From Conus ventricosus (Eukaryota; Mollusca; Gastropoda; Neogastropoda; Conidae): a stretch of 64,000 bases of DNA. The position numbers and the translations under genes are program-made. The DNA lies in NCBI GenBank assembly GCA_018398815.1, contig CM031622.1:14400972-14464971 (forward strand), written 5' to 3'. The notes beneath the pieces are model-generated. The model worked only from the letters and a program-made list of their open reading frames with translations, made no database searches and was not told the DNA's origin. How positions within the stretch are numbered: position 1 is the stretch's first letter; the number at the start of each line of letters is the position of its first letter. This document shows positions 35,416 through 48,084 of the stretch, piece by piece.

Positions 35416-35827
35416 AGTACATTGTATGTGTGAATTTCCGTTATGTGGATGGACATCAAGTAGAAACGATTGTATAACTCTTTGCATTACTGTAATATTT
35501 GATCCTGGATTTGAATGGAACTGAAAACAAGATTATCAGATGGTCCAGCACCTTAGGATCTGTCAGAAGCTACCCTAATTCAACTTCTTTATGATCCTAC
35601 TTGAAACTGAAATGAAGAATTCCAGCTATAGCTTTAAACATTGTGAAAACACACCAGACAAACTGTCTAACTGCTTCTTTACTGAAACTAGCTTCAGAAT
35701 ACCTCAACTGATCCAAATGTGCTCTAATAAGTTAAATAGTATCATGCAAGGCAAACATTTTGGATCAACTGACAGAGTGAAAGGAAAAAATTATCTTAAG
35801 TGTATCGTTTCTCTTAACAATCTTCTT
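35416..35827. other. Unique AT-rich DNA, nothing identified
   Basis: An open stretch on plus enters the next minisatellite, but no homology is recognised. Confidence 0.5.
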
Positions 35828-36055
35828 GTGAACATGGCTCATGATGCATCATGGGAAAGCATGTACACGTATGGCTCCTGTTTGTTTGTGAACATGGCTC
35901 ATGATGCATCATGGGAAAGCATGTACACGTATGGCTCCTGTGTGAACATGGCTCATGATGCATCAGGGAAAGCATGTACACGTATGGCTCCTGTGTGAAC
36001 ATGGCTCATGATGCATCATGGGAAAGCATGTACACGTATGGCTGCTGTTTGTTTT
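35828..36055. repeat. 52/60-bp minisatellite, four copies
   Basis: Unit tag GTGAACATGGCTCATGATGC; some copies carry an extra TTTGTTT. Confidence 0.94.
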
Positions 36056-36500
36056 GTGACAGGTCTGCATGCATTCCTTTTTTCTGAATTCATTTATTAC
36101 CAAATTTACTTTCAAATATGTGAGTGACTGAATACAGTTACAACAAAAACTTGTAAACACTACTGAATCACACTGAACACCACTGGTTATTCTTTTTTTT
36201 TTAATTGTTTTCAGTATTTACATGTCATTTACAATGGTCCTCATCTGTGAACAATCACTCAATTTGTGAAGAAAATTCTTGTATCACAACTTCTGCCAAC
36301 AGTACAGAATACTAAACATAATGCTAAAATACATATTATAATGTTACATATTATAATGTTACATATTAAGCTAAGCTTTGTCAATATGTAATTTTGCCAC
36401 CTGCAAATAAATCATCACCCTGACACAATGTCAAATGTTTCCATGAAACGATGAATTGTACCCAATGTGTTTTATTTCTTCCCTATAATGAATATGTGTA

Positions 36501-36539
<39 letters not shown>

Positions 36540-36550
36540 GTGTGTGTGTG

Positions 36551-36600
<50 letters not shown>

Positions 36601-38337
36601 CGTGCATAGCATGTGTTAATACACATCTGTCTGTGCATCTTGACATTTTACTGTGTTTGCAAATAAGTGTGTGAAGTTCATGACATATTTTACTTTTACT
36701 GTTATCATAATGATTACAAATTATCATTATCATCATCATTAATATGATTTTTTTTTAAATCGTTTTCAGAGGTGGTAGTAGTGGTTGTGGCGATGCTCTC
36801 ATCAATTCTCAATTTTGATATTGGAAGCATTTAACATTCAGAAAATTAAAGAGTAACAATAACAGATCATCAACAAACAAATATAACCCAAATCAACAAA
36901 AACTAAATTTCCAGTGAAGCGTAGTCTGACCCTTGTAGGAAAACTAAGGAATAACTGAAGACATTTCACCACATAATACTACACAAGCAATGCTGAAAAT
37001 AAAGATCGATAAATGTGTCACTGTCAATGTCTGGAAGGACATCAATGCTGCACAGAAGTAATACACACACCTCTGAATGCAGAGATGACCCAATACTTGT
37101 TATGAAAGATCAAATGAGAATATGATAGAATGAGAACATATACTAAAGGGTACTTGGAAAGAGGGGAGGGATGTTCTTTTACTTGCATCTGATGTCATGG
37201 GCCTACAACAGATGATACTTCGCCATAAACAACCAAGCTATGCTCGAACGGTCATACTATCAATAAAGCCTAAGACTACTCACAATTAATTTTTTTTTAA
37301 ACTAAATCGCACGATAGGAGATCAATAAAATAATCATCCACGCTTATTAAAAGAATAAAGCATGTCCTATTGTGCTCATGTCCTAATTGTGCTCATGTCC
37401 TAATTGTGCTCATGTCCTAATTGTGTCATGTCCTATTGTGCTGGATATACACATTACTCTGCATGCTTCCTCAACATTAAAAGATAAGGTGTAACTGTAA
37501 TGAAACCATCTGGTTCTAGGACGATCAATGAATCAATAAGCCCATAGCCATTAAGTGCCCCTTCTAAGGATTACAATCCCTATTCAGACATCAAAGATCA
37601 GCAGTAAGGCTGGCACTTCAAGGACTGCATAGGTAGAGCCTTAAATAGCTACTGCTGGGGAATGGTCAAGCATGCTAGAGGGGCGCAACAAACACAAACA
37701 TTGAAGAACACAGTATACAAGAGAGCGAATATAACGTGTTCATGACATATTATTACAAGAAAATTGGGTTACCCTAACTTTTTTTGACACATACTCCCAG
37801 CAACCCAGTGGAAAATGGGCAAGTGAGCAAAGGCTGTTAGGCTTCACATAAGAAGTAAAATTTGGTGGGTTGGAGCACACACATACACGCATACCCAAGA
37901 TGTGATCCATACTTGCTCTTACTAAAAGAAACAAAAAAGACACTGTAAACATATTGTTTCTGGTTCAAATAGTTTAAGTCACAGACTCTTTCACTGGGTT
38001 ATACCAAATCTCACCTGGAACAACAAATGTTTGTACATATACATCACAGGATCACTCTATTTTCTGTAAGGAGAGTGTACATTTTCCTGTTGACAGCTGA
38101 ACATAGGCATGGATCAAATGAGGATACCATCAGCATAATTTGGGTTGAAAATACAAAGGCACCGGAGTATGGATCAAATATGGAGGAGTTAACAAAATTA
38201 ACAAAGGCAAGAATGTGATCCCATTGTTTTCATAACCTGAGGGGATGTGTGAAGTGTTTCTACATCCTTGTCCTGCTGTCTGAAGGGGCGCAGGTGGTTG
38301 AGAGTGGGGAAAGAGGGGATAAGACAAGCTGCAAGAA
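36056..38337. other. Long unique AT-rich stretch with microsatellites
   Basis: (TG)n at 36494-36594, and a 17-bp repeat (TGCTCATGTCCTAATTG, about 37365-37440, four copies). No exon, RNA gene or transposon recognised; intron-like. Confidence 0.55.
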
Positions 38338-38465
38338 TTGGCAATGAAGCCAGATCAAGCTGAATGCAGCAATACCGTGAGAGTTGGCACTGAAGCCAGA
38401 TCAAGCTGAAGCAGCAACCGGAGAGTTGGCACTGAAGCAGATCAAGCTGAATGCAGCAATACCGT
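38338..38465. repeat. About 46-bp repeat, three copies
   Basis: Unit tag AAGCCAGATCAAGCTGAATG, three imperfect copies. Confidence 0.85.
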
Positions 38466-38542
38466 TTCGAGAGACTTGTTTGAAAAGTGGGTTTTTGCAG
38501 TGTTGAACTCTCAACTCCAGCCACAGCTTGGTGCCTGAGGTT

Positions 38543-39500
38543 GGCCTCCCTGTCTTCAAATGGGCTGGAATTGACGGCTTCCTCTTCCCCTGTACAGTGG
38601 CCTCCCTGTCTTCAAATGGGCTGGAATTGACGGCTTCCTCTTCCCCTGTACAGTTGGCCTCCCTGTCTTCAAATGGGCTGGAATTGACGGCTTCCTCTTC
38701 CCCTGTACAGTTGGCCTCCCTGTCTTCAAATGGGCTGGAATTGACGGCTTCCTCTTCCCCTGTACAGTTGGCCTCCCTGTCTTCAAATGGGCTGGAATTG
38801 ACGGCTTCCTCTTCCCCTGTACAGTTGGCCTCCCTGTCTTCAAATGGGCTGGAATTGACGGCTTCCTCTTCCCTGTACAGTTGGCCTCCCTGTCTTCAAA
38901 TGGGCTGGAATTGACGGCTTCCTCTTCCCTGTACAGTTGGCCTCCCTGTCTTCAAATGGGCTGGAATTGACGGCTTCCTCTTCCCCTGTACAGTTGGCCT
39001 CCCTGTCTTCAAATGGGCTGGAATTGACGGCTTCCTCTTCCCCTGTACAGTTGGCCTCCCTGTCTTCAAATGGGCTGGAATTGACGGCTTCCTCTTCCCC
39101 TGTACAGTTGGCCTCCCTGTCTTCAAATGGGCTGGAATTGACGGCTTCCTCTTCCCCTGTACAGTTGGCCTCCCTGTCTTCAAATGGGCTGGAATTGACG
39201 GCTTCCTCTTCCCCTGTACAGTTGGCCTCCCTGTCTTCAAATGGGCTGGAATTGACGGCTTCCTCTTCCCTGTACAGTTGGCCTCCCTGTCTTCAAATGG
39301 GCTGGAATTGACGGCTTCCTCTTCCCTGTACAGTTGGCCTCCCTGTCTTCAAATGGGCTGGAATCGACGGCTTCCTCTTCCCTGTACAGTTGGCCTCCCT
39401 GTCTTCAAATGGGCTGGAATTGACGGCTTCCTCTCCCCTGTACAGTTGGCCTCCCTGTCTTCAAATGGGCTGGAATGACGGCTTCCTCTTCCCCTGTACA
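38543..39500. repeat. 57-bp minisatellite, about 17 copies
   Basis: Unit tag GGCCTCCCTGTCTTCAAATG; 19-codon open period on both strands. Each unit includes TTCCTCTTCCCCTGTACAG, a strong acceptor look-alike on plus. Copy-number slips of single C residues shift the frame in places. Confidence 0.96.
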
Positions 39501-39625
39501 GTGCAGTTTCTATCACCACCAGCCCTGCCACACTGTACAGTGCAGTTTTCTATCACCCCAGCTCTGCCACACTGTACAGTGCAGTTTTCTATCACCCAGC
39601 TCTGCCACACGTAGTGCAGTTTCAT
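39494..39625. repeat. About 40-bp repeat, three copies, adjoining the 57-bp array
   Basis: Unit tag TGTACAGTGCAGTTTTCTAT. It shares TGTACAGT with the preceding array, so it may have been seeded from its last unit. Confidence 0.85.
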
Positions 39626-40481
39626 AATGCTGCAATTACAGTGCATTCTTCACTCAGCTCGCCACACTTCTTGAAACTATCAAGTTTAGCATAATCAATG
39701 AATGCTGGGTAATTTAGACAGAGACTGCTCCACTCAGGTTCTGCTCATGTCAAAGTCTATGAAACAAAAAAATATTACGAAAGGTTTCTATCAAGATACA
39801 TAAATGCAAGTAGGCTGAATCATGTATGCACAAATAAAGGGAAAAAATGTGTGCAAAATACATCATTAGAATCATCCAATAATGACTTCACTGACATAAT
39901 GACTCTCTGTACCAAAACAACATGATATATGAGGTAGTTCACCTTCTAAAACAAAAAAACACGTATTAATGATGTTCACCATTAGCACACACCATCAATT
40001 TCCCAACAGTAAAGCACAATAAAGTTTGGCATGAGCAAAATAACACAAACAAACAAAAAATCTGACTTATGGGAACAGCAGTTCTCACAACCAGTGAGCG
40101 CTTTCCAGATTTCTTTTATGGATCAACTGACAGAGCTCAGCTTCCGCCTTGTGAGCAATGGCAGAAAGCAAACCTTGTTAAATAACTGTTGAATGATTTA
40201 TTTCGTTTATTTTTTTCACATAGATCTCTGATGCCTGTGACTGATAGGACTAAGAGTCCATGGCAATATCAAGTTGACACTAGAGCACTACAAGTACATC
40301 ACTATGTGCATAATATTTCATCGTCTTGTGTGCACCACATTGTTTCCCTGTCTAATGCATTCTCTCTACAAATTGCATGTTTATTTCATTGTCTTACACA
40401 AAGGTTCCAATCATTTCCTTTTTTTTGTGTTGTGTGTGTCTTGTTTCATTTGCCGCTTGTGCCAAGAGCCTGGCAGCCTGG
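39626..40481. other. Unique AT-rich DNA, nothing identified
   Basis: No convincing exon or repeat family. Confidence 0.5.
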
Positions 40482-41012
40482 GAGCTCTCCAAAGTCACCA
40501 CTTGTTGTGAAATCCTACACCATGCCTCAGTCCGTGAGCCCTCCAAAGTCACCACTTTGTGGTGAAATCCTACACCATGCCTCAGTCCGTGAGCCCTCCA
40601 AAGTCACCACTTGTGGTGAAATCTACACCATGCCTCAGTCCGTGAGCCCTCCAAAGTCACCACTTGTGTGGTGAAATCTACACCATGCCTCAGTCTGTGA
40701 GCCTCCAAAGTCACCACTTGTTGGGGTGAAATCCTACACCATGCCTCAGTCTGTGAGCCCTCCAAAGTCACCACTTGTTGTGGTGAAATCTACACCATGC
40801 CTCAGTCTGTGAGCCCTCCAAAGTCACCACTTTTGGTGAAATCTACACCATGCCTCAGTCCGTGAGCCCTCCAAAGTCACCACTTGTTGTGGTGAAATCT
40901 ACACCATGCCTCAGTCTTGGAGCCCTCCAAAGTCACCACTTTGTGGTGAAATCCTACACCATGCCTCAGTCTGTGAACCCTCCATAGTCCACTTGTTCTG
41001 GAGAAATCCTAC
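40482..41012. repeat. 53-57-bp minisatellite, about 9 copies
   Basis: Unit tag CCCTCCAAAGTCACCACTTG, with length variation in the TTGTGGTG segment. Confidence 0.93.
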
Positions 41013-42544
41013 ACCACGCCTCCTTTAAGCAGAACCTGCTCATCAGATTGCCTTCTCCAGTTCATTTTTTTTCCCCTTTACTTCTTCCATGATCCAAATC
41101 AGCAAGTTTCTTTTCCACCTTCATTCAACCCTCCATCTCAAACTTGAAAAAGAAAATGAAGACTTACAGGAGTTTGTTGAAGTTAAAAGAAAAAAAAAAG
41201 AGACTCAGAGGAGTTTGTTGAAGATAAAAGAGAGCTAGTATAACTACCATCTACAGAACACATCTTCTCTTGTTTTTTTTTTAAATTGTTTGAAATTAAA
41301 ATCAGGAAATATCTTTCTCACTTTTCAGTTAGTGCTGCAGTTATACATGGGCCAACAGTCAAATGAGAAGAGCGCTTGCTTGAGGAGTTGATGGTGGTGA
41401 GAGCGAACCATCATGGACTTAGTTTTTTGTTTTTTTTTCCCCGTGTGCTTAGAGTTGATTTTATCAAGATTTTGCGCATTACAAATACATAATAATTATT
41501 GTTATTATATTTGTGACATGAAAACCCTCTCTGTCCACCCGGCAGTAAATGGATACCTGATACAGCGCAAGGAATGAAAAAGAGAACAGAAGGAAAGTGA
41601 TGGCGTCCACCTTCCCATCATGCCATGTCCCAGTCACAGTGAACCTCCTGACAGTTCATGGCTCCTAAGGCAACTGTAAAGGGACTTCAACCGTTTATCG
41701 TTGTAACACTATGTTGCATCGGACCAGCACTGTATAATGAGTTGGTATTATAAACTCACTGGAAACTGCCAAACACATTTGCACAGAGGACAAAAATTCT
41801 TCGAAAAATATTGGTATGGATTCACCAGAACACAAAAGAATTATTCAAGCAAAGCACACGTAATTTTCACTACAGGTGTACATTATTTTTGCAATAAAAC
41901 AATCAAGTGATCCATTCTGCATGGTCCAGTTCATGACTTATTCTGTATCATCTGCGTCGAAAAGTCTCCATTAAACAAACAATGTTGTAAAGAAGAGCAA
42001 TGAGATAAACATATTCTCATTTTGAAAGCTGGTTTCCATTACAGCTTATGCACAAATACTCTACATATGTACCACATGGACTCACAGACACTCACATATG
42101 ACAGTCTGATTTGTGTGAAACTTCAGTTTGGGGGATGACTGGAAATACTTAATAATGCAGACTTGACATTGACATTCTCTTCACTGCATGCACCTAAACA
42201 GTTCTATGATGAAGGATCTGCTTCATAAGCACACCTCACATGAAATATCTGCACTGTACATTCCCTCTGAACAGCAGAGTCCAGGGAAGGATCTGGTCTC
42301 TTCTAAGATTTCCATTTGCATCATCAGGCATGTGTTCACATTGGAATGCAAATCACTTTGTCAACAATAACCTCAACATTTCAAAGGCGTCATTTCCATT
42401 AAGTTCACAAAGTCGTTCCTTGCATCTGTTTATGATGTGCATGCAGCTTACTTTTGCACAAAACATTATTTGGCAGATCTGTACTTAGAAAAAAGACAGC
42501 AGGGATGTGTTGGCAAGGGTCAATGAACACAGAAAATTGTACGT
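41013..42544. other. Unique DNA with a possible degenerate SINE
   Basis: 41360-41700 contains ATTTTGCGCATTACAAATACATAATAATTATTG-like tail material split over 41470-41505 and CCCGGCAGTAAATGGATACC (41539-41558), phrases of the kind seen in old SINE bodies. The rest is featureless. Low confidence. Confidence 0.3.
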
Positions 42545-42985
42545 GTCCCATCCAACATGCCCTGTGCATGGCCGTGTCCCATCCTACATGCCCTCTGCAT
42601 GGCAGTGTCCCATCCTACATGCCCTCTGCATGGCAGTGTCCCATCCTACATGCCCTCTGCATGGCAGTGTCCCATCCTACATGCCCTCTGCATGGCAGTG
42701 TCCCATCCTACATGCCCTGTGCATGGCGGTGTCCCATCCTACATGACCTCTGCATGGCAGTGTCCCATCCTACATGACCTCTGCATGGCAGTGTCCCATC
42801 CTACATGACCTCTGCATGGCGGTCTCCCATCCTACATGCCCTGTGCATGGCAGTGTCCCATCCTACATGACCTCTGCATGGCAGTGTCCCATCCTACATG
42901 ACCTCTGCATGGCAGTCTCCCATCCTACATGCCCTGTGCATGGCAGTGTCCCATCCTACATGACCTCTGCATGCATGTCTCCCAT
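42545..42985. repeat. 31-bp minisatellite, 14 copies
   Basis: Unit tag TCCCATCCTACATGCCCTCT; 31-bp spacing rotates through all three frames, and none carries a stop, so long open frames appear on plus. Confidence 0.96.
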
Positions 42986-43849
42986 ACTGCTCATCCTGGC
43001 CTCCTGTTCACAGCCACACCAAGGTCGTCCTGACTGGCTGCAGTCAGTCCTCGGGAGCGACCAGTCTGAGGTGGTTTTCATGGGGCAAAACCCTGCACTC
43101 CTGCTGAGCTACTCTGGTGGTTTTCGGTGGTACCTATTCTGATGAAGCCTACCCAGGATACCACCTATTCACCATAATTTTGAGGCATTTTGAGGAGAGT
43201 GTCACCCAATCAGTCCAACTGCAGTGTCCATGATGCTGCCAACACCAAACACTTGCCACTCGCAAAATGAGGTGTTGCTGTGGAGAGGAAATGAGGTGTT
43301 GCTGTGGGAGAGGAAATGAGGTGTTGCTGTGGAGAGGACATGTAAACTGAAGTTGCAGTAAGGGTAGGACATGAGGGGCCACAGAACTGTTCTTGTCTTT
43401 AATGCTAACCAGTGGGGATACAAATATGGATGATTAAGATAACGATACAGTGTTCTTTCTACACAGCACAACATGATAGGACTGTACTTTGCTTCTTTTG
43501 TTTCATATCTTGGCTTCAACCAAGTCCGACACACACAGAAACCTGCAGTGTTGGTCAGAAAATATGACTGTCTACAACACTCTTACAGATGTATATTATT
43601 AGGTGGATGGATCTTCTGCATTCAAGCCTGTAGCACACTCTACTCTGGGTAGAAACAATTCCACAAACAATTGCTAAAAAGTCCTAACAACATTTGCCAC
43701 TAGCTGAATTAAAATCCATGACCTCCCAGCCCTTACAAGAAGTCAAAACTTGCAGTGCCTATACTTCACCCATACAACCAGCAATCTGCACAAACAATAC
43801 TTGGATCAATCAACAACAAAGATTACAAATTGGATTTTCTTTGGCTGCT
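42986..43849. other. Unique DNA with a 24-bp triplication
   Basis: GAGGTGTTGCTGTGGAGAGG occurs three times at 43269-43340. No gene recognised. Confidence 0.6.
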
Positions 43850-44165
43850 CTGTGCATTACTCTCAATCAACTGCACACAGCCACCTCCTCTCTTTCTCAC
43901 TGTGTATTTTGCTCTATCAACTACAAACAGCCACCTCCTCTTTCTCACTGTGTATTTTTCTCCATCAACTACACACAGCCACCTCCTCTCTTTCTCACTG
44001 TGTATTTTTCTCCATCAACTACACACGGCCACCTCCTCTCTTTCTCACTGTGTATTTTTCTCCATCAACTACACACAGCCACCTCCTCTCTTTCTCACTG
44101 TGTATTTTTCTCCATCAACTACACACGGCCACCTCCTCTCTTTCTCACTGTGTATTTTTCTCAGA
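43850..44165. repeat. 51-bp minisatellite, about 6 copies
   Basis: Unit tag ACACAGCCACCTCCTCTCTT, 17-codon period, open in three forward frames. Confidence 0.94.
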
Positions 44166-44614
44166 TTCAAGGATTAGATTTTTTAAGTCATCTGAATAAG
44201 TTGTTAGGTGTTCCAAAAATGATAACTGACTTCCATCAGTATGTTGAATTATACAAAAGTTGTTGATATGTACAGAAGTTAAGCTCTGCCCTTTCTTTCT
44301 CTCCTTTTTTCAAACCATTAGAACACAGTCTGTTAAAGTAACCAGCTTTACGCTACACTTATCAAATGAACAGCATTCCACAGGGGTCTGTAAAAGATAT
44401 CATGCATTACCATACAAATAAACTTAAAAGAAAAATACTGTTCCACAGAACAAAAGAAAAAACAAACTGCAAGACAAACACGACACTTTTTGAACTCTGT
44501 GGCCTTCAGGCAAGGCAGACTACATTCAAGACAACAAAAGCAAAGAACAAACGATCACTTCTCTCTTCAAACTGGCTGTATAATGGACATGGAATTCCAC
44601 ATCCAATCCGCGCC
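44166..44614. other. Unique DNA, nothing identified
   Basis: No convincing feature beyond a chance open frame on plus. Confidence 0.5.
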
Positions 44615-45318
44615 AAATCTGAGGAGATGAGTGATTATTCTTCCTTTGTTTTCCTTGTCTTGAGGAGATGAGTGATTATTCTTCCTTTGTTTTCCTTGTC
44701 TTGAGGAGATGAGTGATTATTCTTCCTTTGTTTTCCTTGTCTTGAGGAGATGAGTGATTATTCTTCCTTTGTTTTCCTTGTCTTGAGGAGATGAGTGATT
44801 ATTCTTCCTTTGTTTTCCTTGTCTTGAGGAGATGAGTGATTATTCTTCCTTTGTTTTCCTTGTCTTGAGGAGATGAGTGATTATTCTATCTTTTTTTCCT
44901 TGTCTTGTGGAGATGAGTGATTAATTCTTCCATTTGTTTTCCTTGTCTTAGGAGAGAGTGACTTATACTTCCTTGTTTTTCCTTTCTTGAGGAGATGAGG
45001 TGATTATTCTTCCTTTGTTTTCCTTGTCTTGAGGAGATGAGTGATTATTCTTCCTTTGTTTTCCTTGTCTTGAGGAGATGAGTGATTATTCTTCCTTTGT
45101 TTTCCTTGTCTTGAGGAGATGAGTGATTATTCTTCCTTTGTTTTCCTTGTCTTGAGGAGATGAGTGATTATTCTTCCTTTGTTTTCCTTGTCTTGAGGAG
45201 ATGAGTGATTATTCTTCCTTTGTTTTCCTTGTCTTGGGAGATGAGTGATTATTCTTCCTTTGTTTTCCTTGTCTTGAGGAGATGAGTGATTATTCTTCCT
45301 TTGTTTTCCTTGTCTTGT
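44615..45318. repeat. 41-bp minisatellite, about 17 copies
   Basis: Unit tag GAGGAGATGAGTGATTATTC; three central copies (44880-45000) are noticeably more diverged than those on either side. Confidence 0.96.
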
Positions 45319-45473
45319 GTGAATGTAGTCCGTCTTGCCTGAAGAAGACCCAAGAGGTTGAAACGCGTCGTGTTTGTCTTGTACTGTGTTTCTTTTGTTT
45401 GGCCATTAGTCATTTTTCTTTTAACTTTGTGTTAACTTCTGCCTGCAGTCGCCTCACATTGCCACATGCAAAA

Positions 45474-45725
45474 GCAAATCAAAGGAGAAATCAAAGGAGA
45501 AATCAAAAAAAAAGGAGAAACAAAGGAGTAGCTTTGCCAACAAACCTACCACAACACAGTTCCAAAGCAAATCAAAGGAGTAGCTTTGCCAACAAACCTA
45601 CCACAACACAGTTCCAAAGCAAATCAAAGGAGTAGCTTTGCCAACAAACCTACCACAACACAGTTCCAAAGCAAATCAAAGGAGTAGCTTTGCCAACAAA
45701 CCTACCACAACACAGTTCCAAAGTA
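45474..45725. repeat. 52-bp minisatellite, four copies, with a 12-bp expansion at its left edge
   Basis: Unit tag GCAAATCAAAGGAGTAGCTT; the left edge repeats AAATCAAAGGAG on its own. Confidence 0.93.
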
Positions 45726-46016
45726 AAGCAAGCACTGTCTTTTCCGGAATACAGGCACTGTTGTAGCCTAGCCTTGCTCCTGGTTGTGTTTCATGAGCAA
45801 CTGTGAGCAAGGTGTTCTCTATGAAGGAATAAGAACATCGAGCCACAGTCACGTTGTCTAAACCCTCGCCTGCTGGTGTGCGCAATCTTCAGCATCACCC
45901 TCCACCCCACCCTCCTCACCACCACCTCCCTCCCCCTCTCCCTTCGCTCCCCAGTCCTACTAAACAGAAGGGAAAATAAACAGCTAGTTCTTTTTGTTTC
46001 GCTTTTTTTAATTTTT

Positions 46017-46022
46017 TTTATT
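46017..46022 (-). terminator. Candidate poly(A) signal (AATAAA)
   Basis: Minus-strand AATAAA about 106 bp downstream of the stop codon at 46128, well placed for the gene ending there. Confidence 0.5.
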
Positions 46023-46127
46023 TTGGTCTACTGACGGTACTACTTCCCCCCTCCAACTCTTCCTGTCAGTCAGCAGTAAATCAAGCCAACATTCCTGTAC
46101 CCGTCCGTAACGTCAGTTTCAACACTA

Positions 46128-46310
46128 TCAGCAGCTTCCGCTGGAGGCTGATGGGACGGAGGGGGCGCTACTGTCAGGCTTGGCTGAGGGGTGGGGGTTC
46201 TTCCTGTTGAGGAACTGCTCAGCGTTTTTCACGGCCGCAGGAATGGTGTCCTTGGTCAGGGTGTGGTGTCCAAACACCAGCTCGGGTTCCTCCACTTCCT
46301 CTCTGGACAC
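46128..46310 (-). CDS. Terminal exon of an unrecognised gene
   Basis: Acceptor GTGTCTCCCAG/GTGTCC at 46311, then VSREEVEEPELVFGHHTLTK, DTIPAAVKNAEQFLNRKNPH and a Ser/Pro-rich end with a stop at 46128-46130. Phase 0 at its start matches the phase-0 end of the exon at 46434. Codon content looks like genuine protein and the tail is hydrophilic. I do not recognise the family. Confidence 0.6.
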   Translation of the reverse strand: MSREEVEEPELVFGHHTLTKDTIPAAVKNAEQFLNRKNPHPSAKPDSSAPSVPSASSGSC

Positions 46311-46409
46311 CTGGGAGACACATCACATGTCAGACAAATGTCCACACTTTTTTCCTCTCTGGACACCTGGGAGACACATCACATGTCAGACAAATGTCCA
46401 CACTTTTTT
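46298..46409. repeat. 56-bp tandem duplication across a splice acceptor
   Basis: CCTCTCTGGACACCTGGGAG and the following 36 bp occur twice (46298, 46354). On the minus strand this duplicates the acceptor and the first 13 exon bases, creating two adjacent AG choices. Confidence 0.85.
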
Positions 46410-46433
46410 TTCTAGTTACCGTACCGACCTAAC

Positions 46434-46707
46434 CTTTTGACACTCCATGTCTGTCAACATTGTATCGTTCTCCTTCACACTTTTCAAATATGTCTTTGCA
46501 TCTTTTTTTACCAAGGGATTATTTCTCAGCATTTTTCTAGTGAGCCACTGATACACATGGGCCAGTGTGTACCTCCTGTCTAGGAGAGGTCTGAGCTGAA
46601 AAGATGTGTTGACAGCGCCTGCCCTGTTTATCACCAGGATCTCATTCCCCTCCATCACAGGTTGCACTGCATCAAGTGCATGGTAAACGCCACAGATCTT
46701 AAGAAGA
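46434..46707 (-). CDS. Internal exon of the same unrecognised gene
   Basis: A 274-nt open exon: acceptor TTTCTCTGTAG at 46708, donor AAAAG/GTTAGG at 46434. Reads LLKICGVYHALDAVQPVMEG, NEILVINRAGAVNTSFQLRP, LLDRRYTLAHVYQWLTRKML and on to TMLTDMECQK. It has the amino-acid balance and helical look of a conserved globular domain and no stops. Upstream exons are not found; on this strand they should lie at higher coordinates, where GCLC exons sit, which is puzzling. Confidence 0.6.
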
Positions 46708-47390
46708 CTACAGAGAAATGAAGAATGTGGAAAAGAAGACTTGAAGGGGAGAAGAAGATAGAAAAGATCCATTATGAAAAGCAGAAGACAAAACAGAAAA
46801 AAGGCGGGTTACAATGTGTCAGGGCCCTCACCCTTAACATGTCTGACATGGGGGACCCTACTAGAGGCATCAACTCCTATCATGTTTCACTTGGCCAGTC
46901 AGCCACTTGACTATACAGGCCTAGATGCGTTTTCAAAATCTTTCACCAACCTCCCCTTCAAGTACTGATGCATCCATCGGCAAAGCCCAGAAGAACCACT
47001 GAACCATGCAAGCAATCTGACCATGGCCAGGTTGCAGCCCCTGGATGGCCCCATGTGGGGAGAGCACTGCTGCCCCTGAATAGGGCTGCTCTGTCTCTGT
47101 TGCAGGATACAGGCACACATACCCTGGGGTATGATGGACGGCCATCACGCCACAGCAGCCTACATGCTTAGTCATAGATGGGAGATACTGCCACATGTGG
47201 GATGGCCGAAGCGTGTGCAGTTGTGTTATTCCTGTCCTGGGAATCTTTCTTGCCATGGATCAAGAATCCTCCAGCCCTGCTCAGTGGCAGGTGGACACTG
47301 TCAGATTGGCATAACAGACAACCCTGGCGAGGTTCTTCCACAGCTTCCATACAATAGCCTTTCAAATTTTACCAAACAGATTTTTCATAC
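46708..47390. other. Intron-like unique DNA
   Basis: No further exon recognised. Confidence 0.5.
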
Positions 47391-47392
47391 AT

Positions 47393-47423
<31 letters not shown>

Positions 47424-47530
47424 ATATATATATATATATACACCGAGAGAGGGGAGAGAGAGGGAGAGAGAGACAGACAGACAGATAGACAGACAGACAC
47501 AGACAGATAGATAGATAGATAGATAGATAG
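47391..47530. repeat. Microsatellites (TA)n, (GA)n, (GACA/GATA)n
   Basis: TA run 47393-47440 with interruptions, GA-rich 47445-47470, then GACA and GATA tetranucleotides to 47530. Confidence 0.93.
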
Positions 47531-48084
47531 GCTGCCGACCACCAAGAGGGCATCACCAAACGCAGCATGGTCTATATACACATCCACTTGGATGTAAAAC
47601 TACTGTGAGGAGAGTTTACAGCTTGATGAACAACTATAATATATAATAAATAACTGAAAATCAACAAATTTGGGAGAAAGTCTCATGGAGAAGATGTTGC
47701 AGTGCTTGACTTATGCCTTAAACCCAATGCGATGCTCAGGCCCTGGAAACCTAGCTAACACCATTTGCACCAGTCATCAAGTTGTGCGTGCACCTGTGCC
47801 TGTGACTGTGCCTGTGTCTGTGTGTGTGTGTGTGTGCACCTTTACTCATATATGTATGCTTTGAGTATGCCGACACCAATACTTGCATATGCATGTAAAT
47901 GTGCACATGCACACACTTCCCTTCATGCATATGAACATATACAGACACATGGTGGAATAGTATTTTAGAAGTTGGCAATAAAAATCATAACTGAATTTTA
48001 ACAAAAATTAAAGAAAGCAAGAAATCAAATCAGCAGACGCACACATAGAGCAGCCTTCCCTGATCAAACATTATCCCTACATTC
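47531..48084. other. Unique DNA with a small GT tract
   Basis: GT run at 47817-47836. No gene recognised. Confidence 0.5.

Noticed and set aside
46128..46310. Reading PELVFG in the 46-kb terminal exon as the GCLC end (CPELL region)
   Set aside because: The resemblance is a few residues only, and the preceding 274-nt exon has no counterpart in GCLC.
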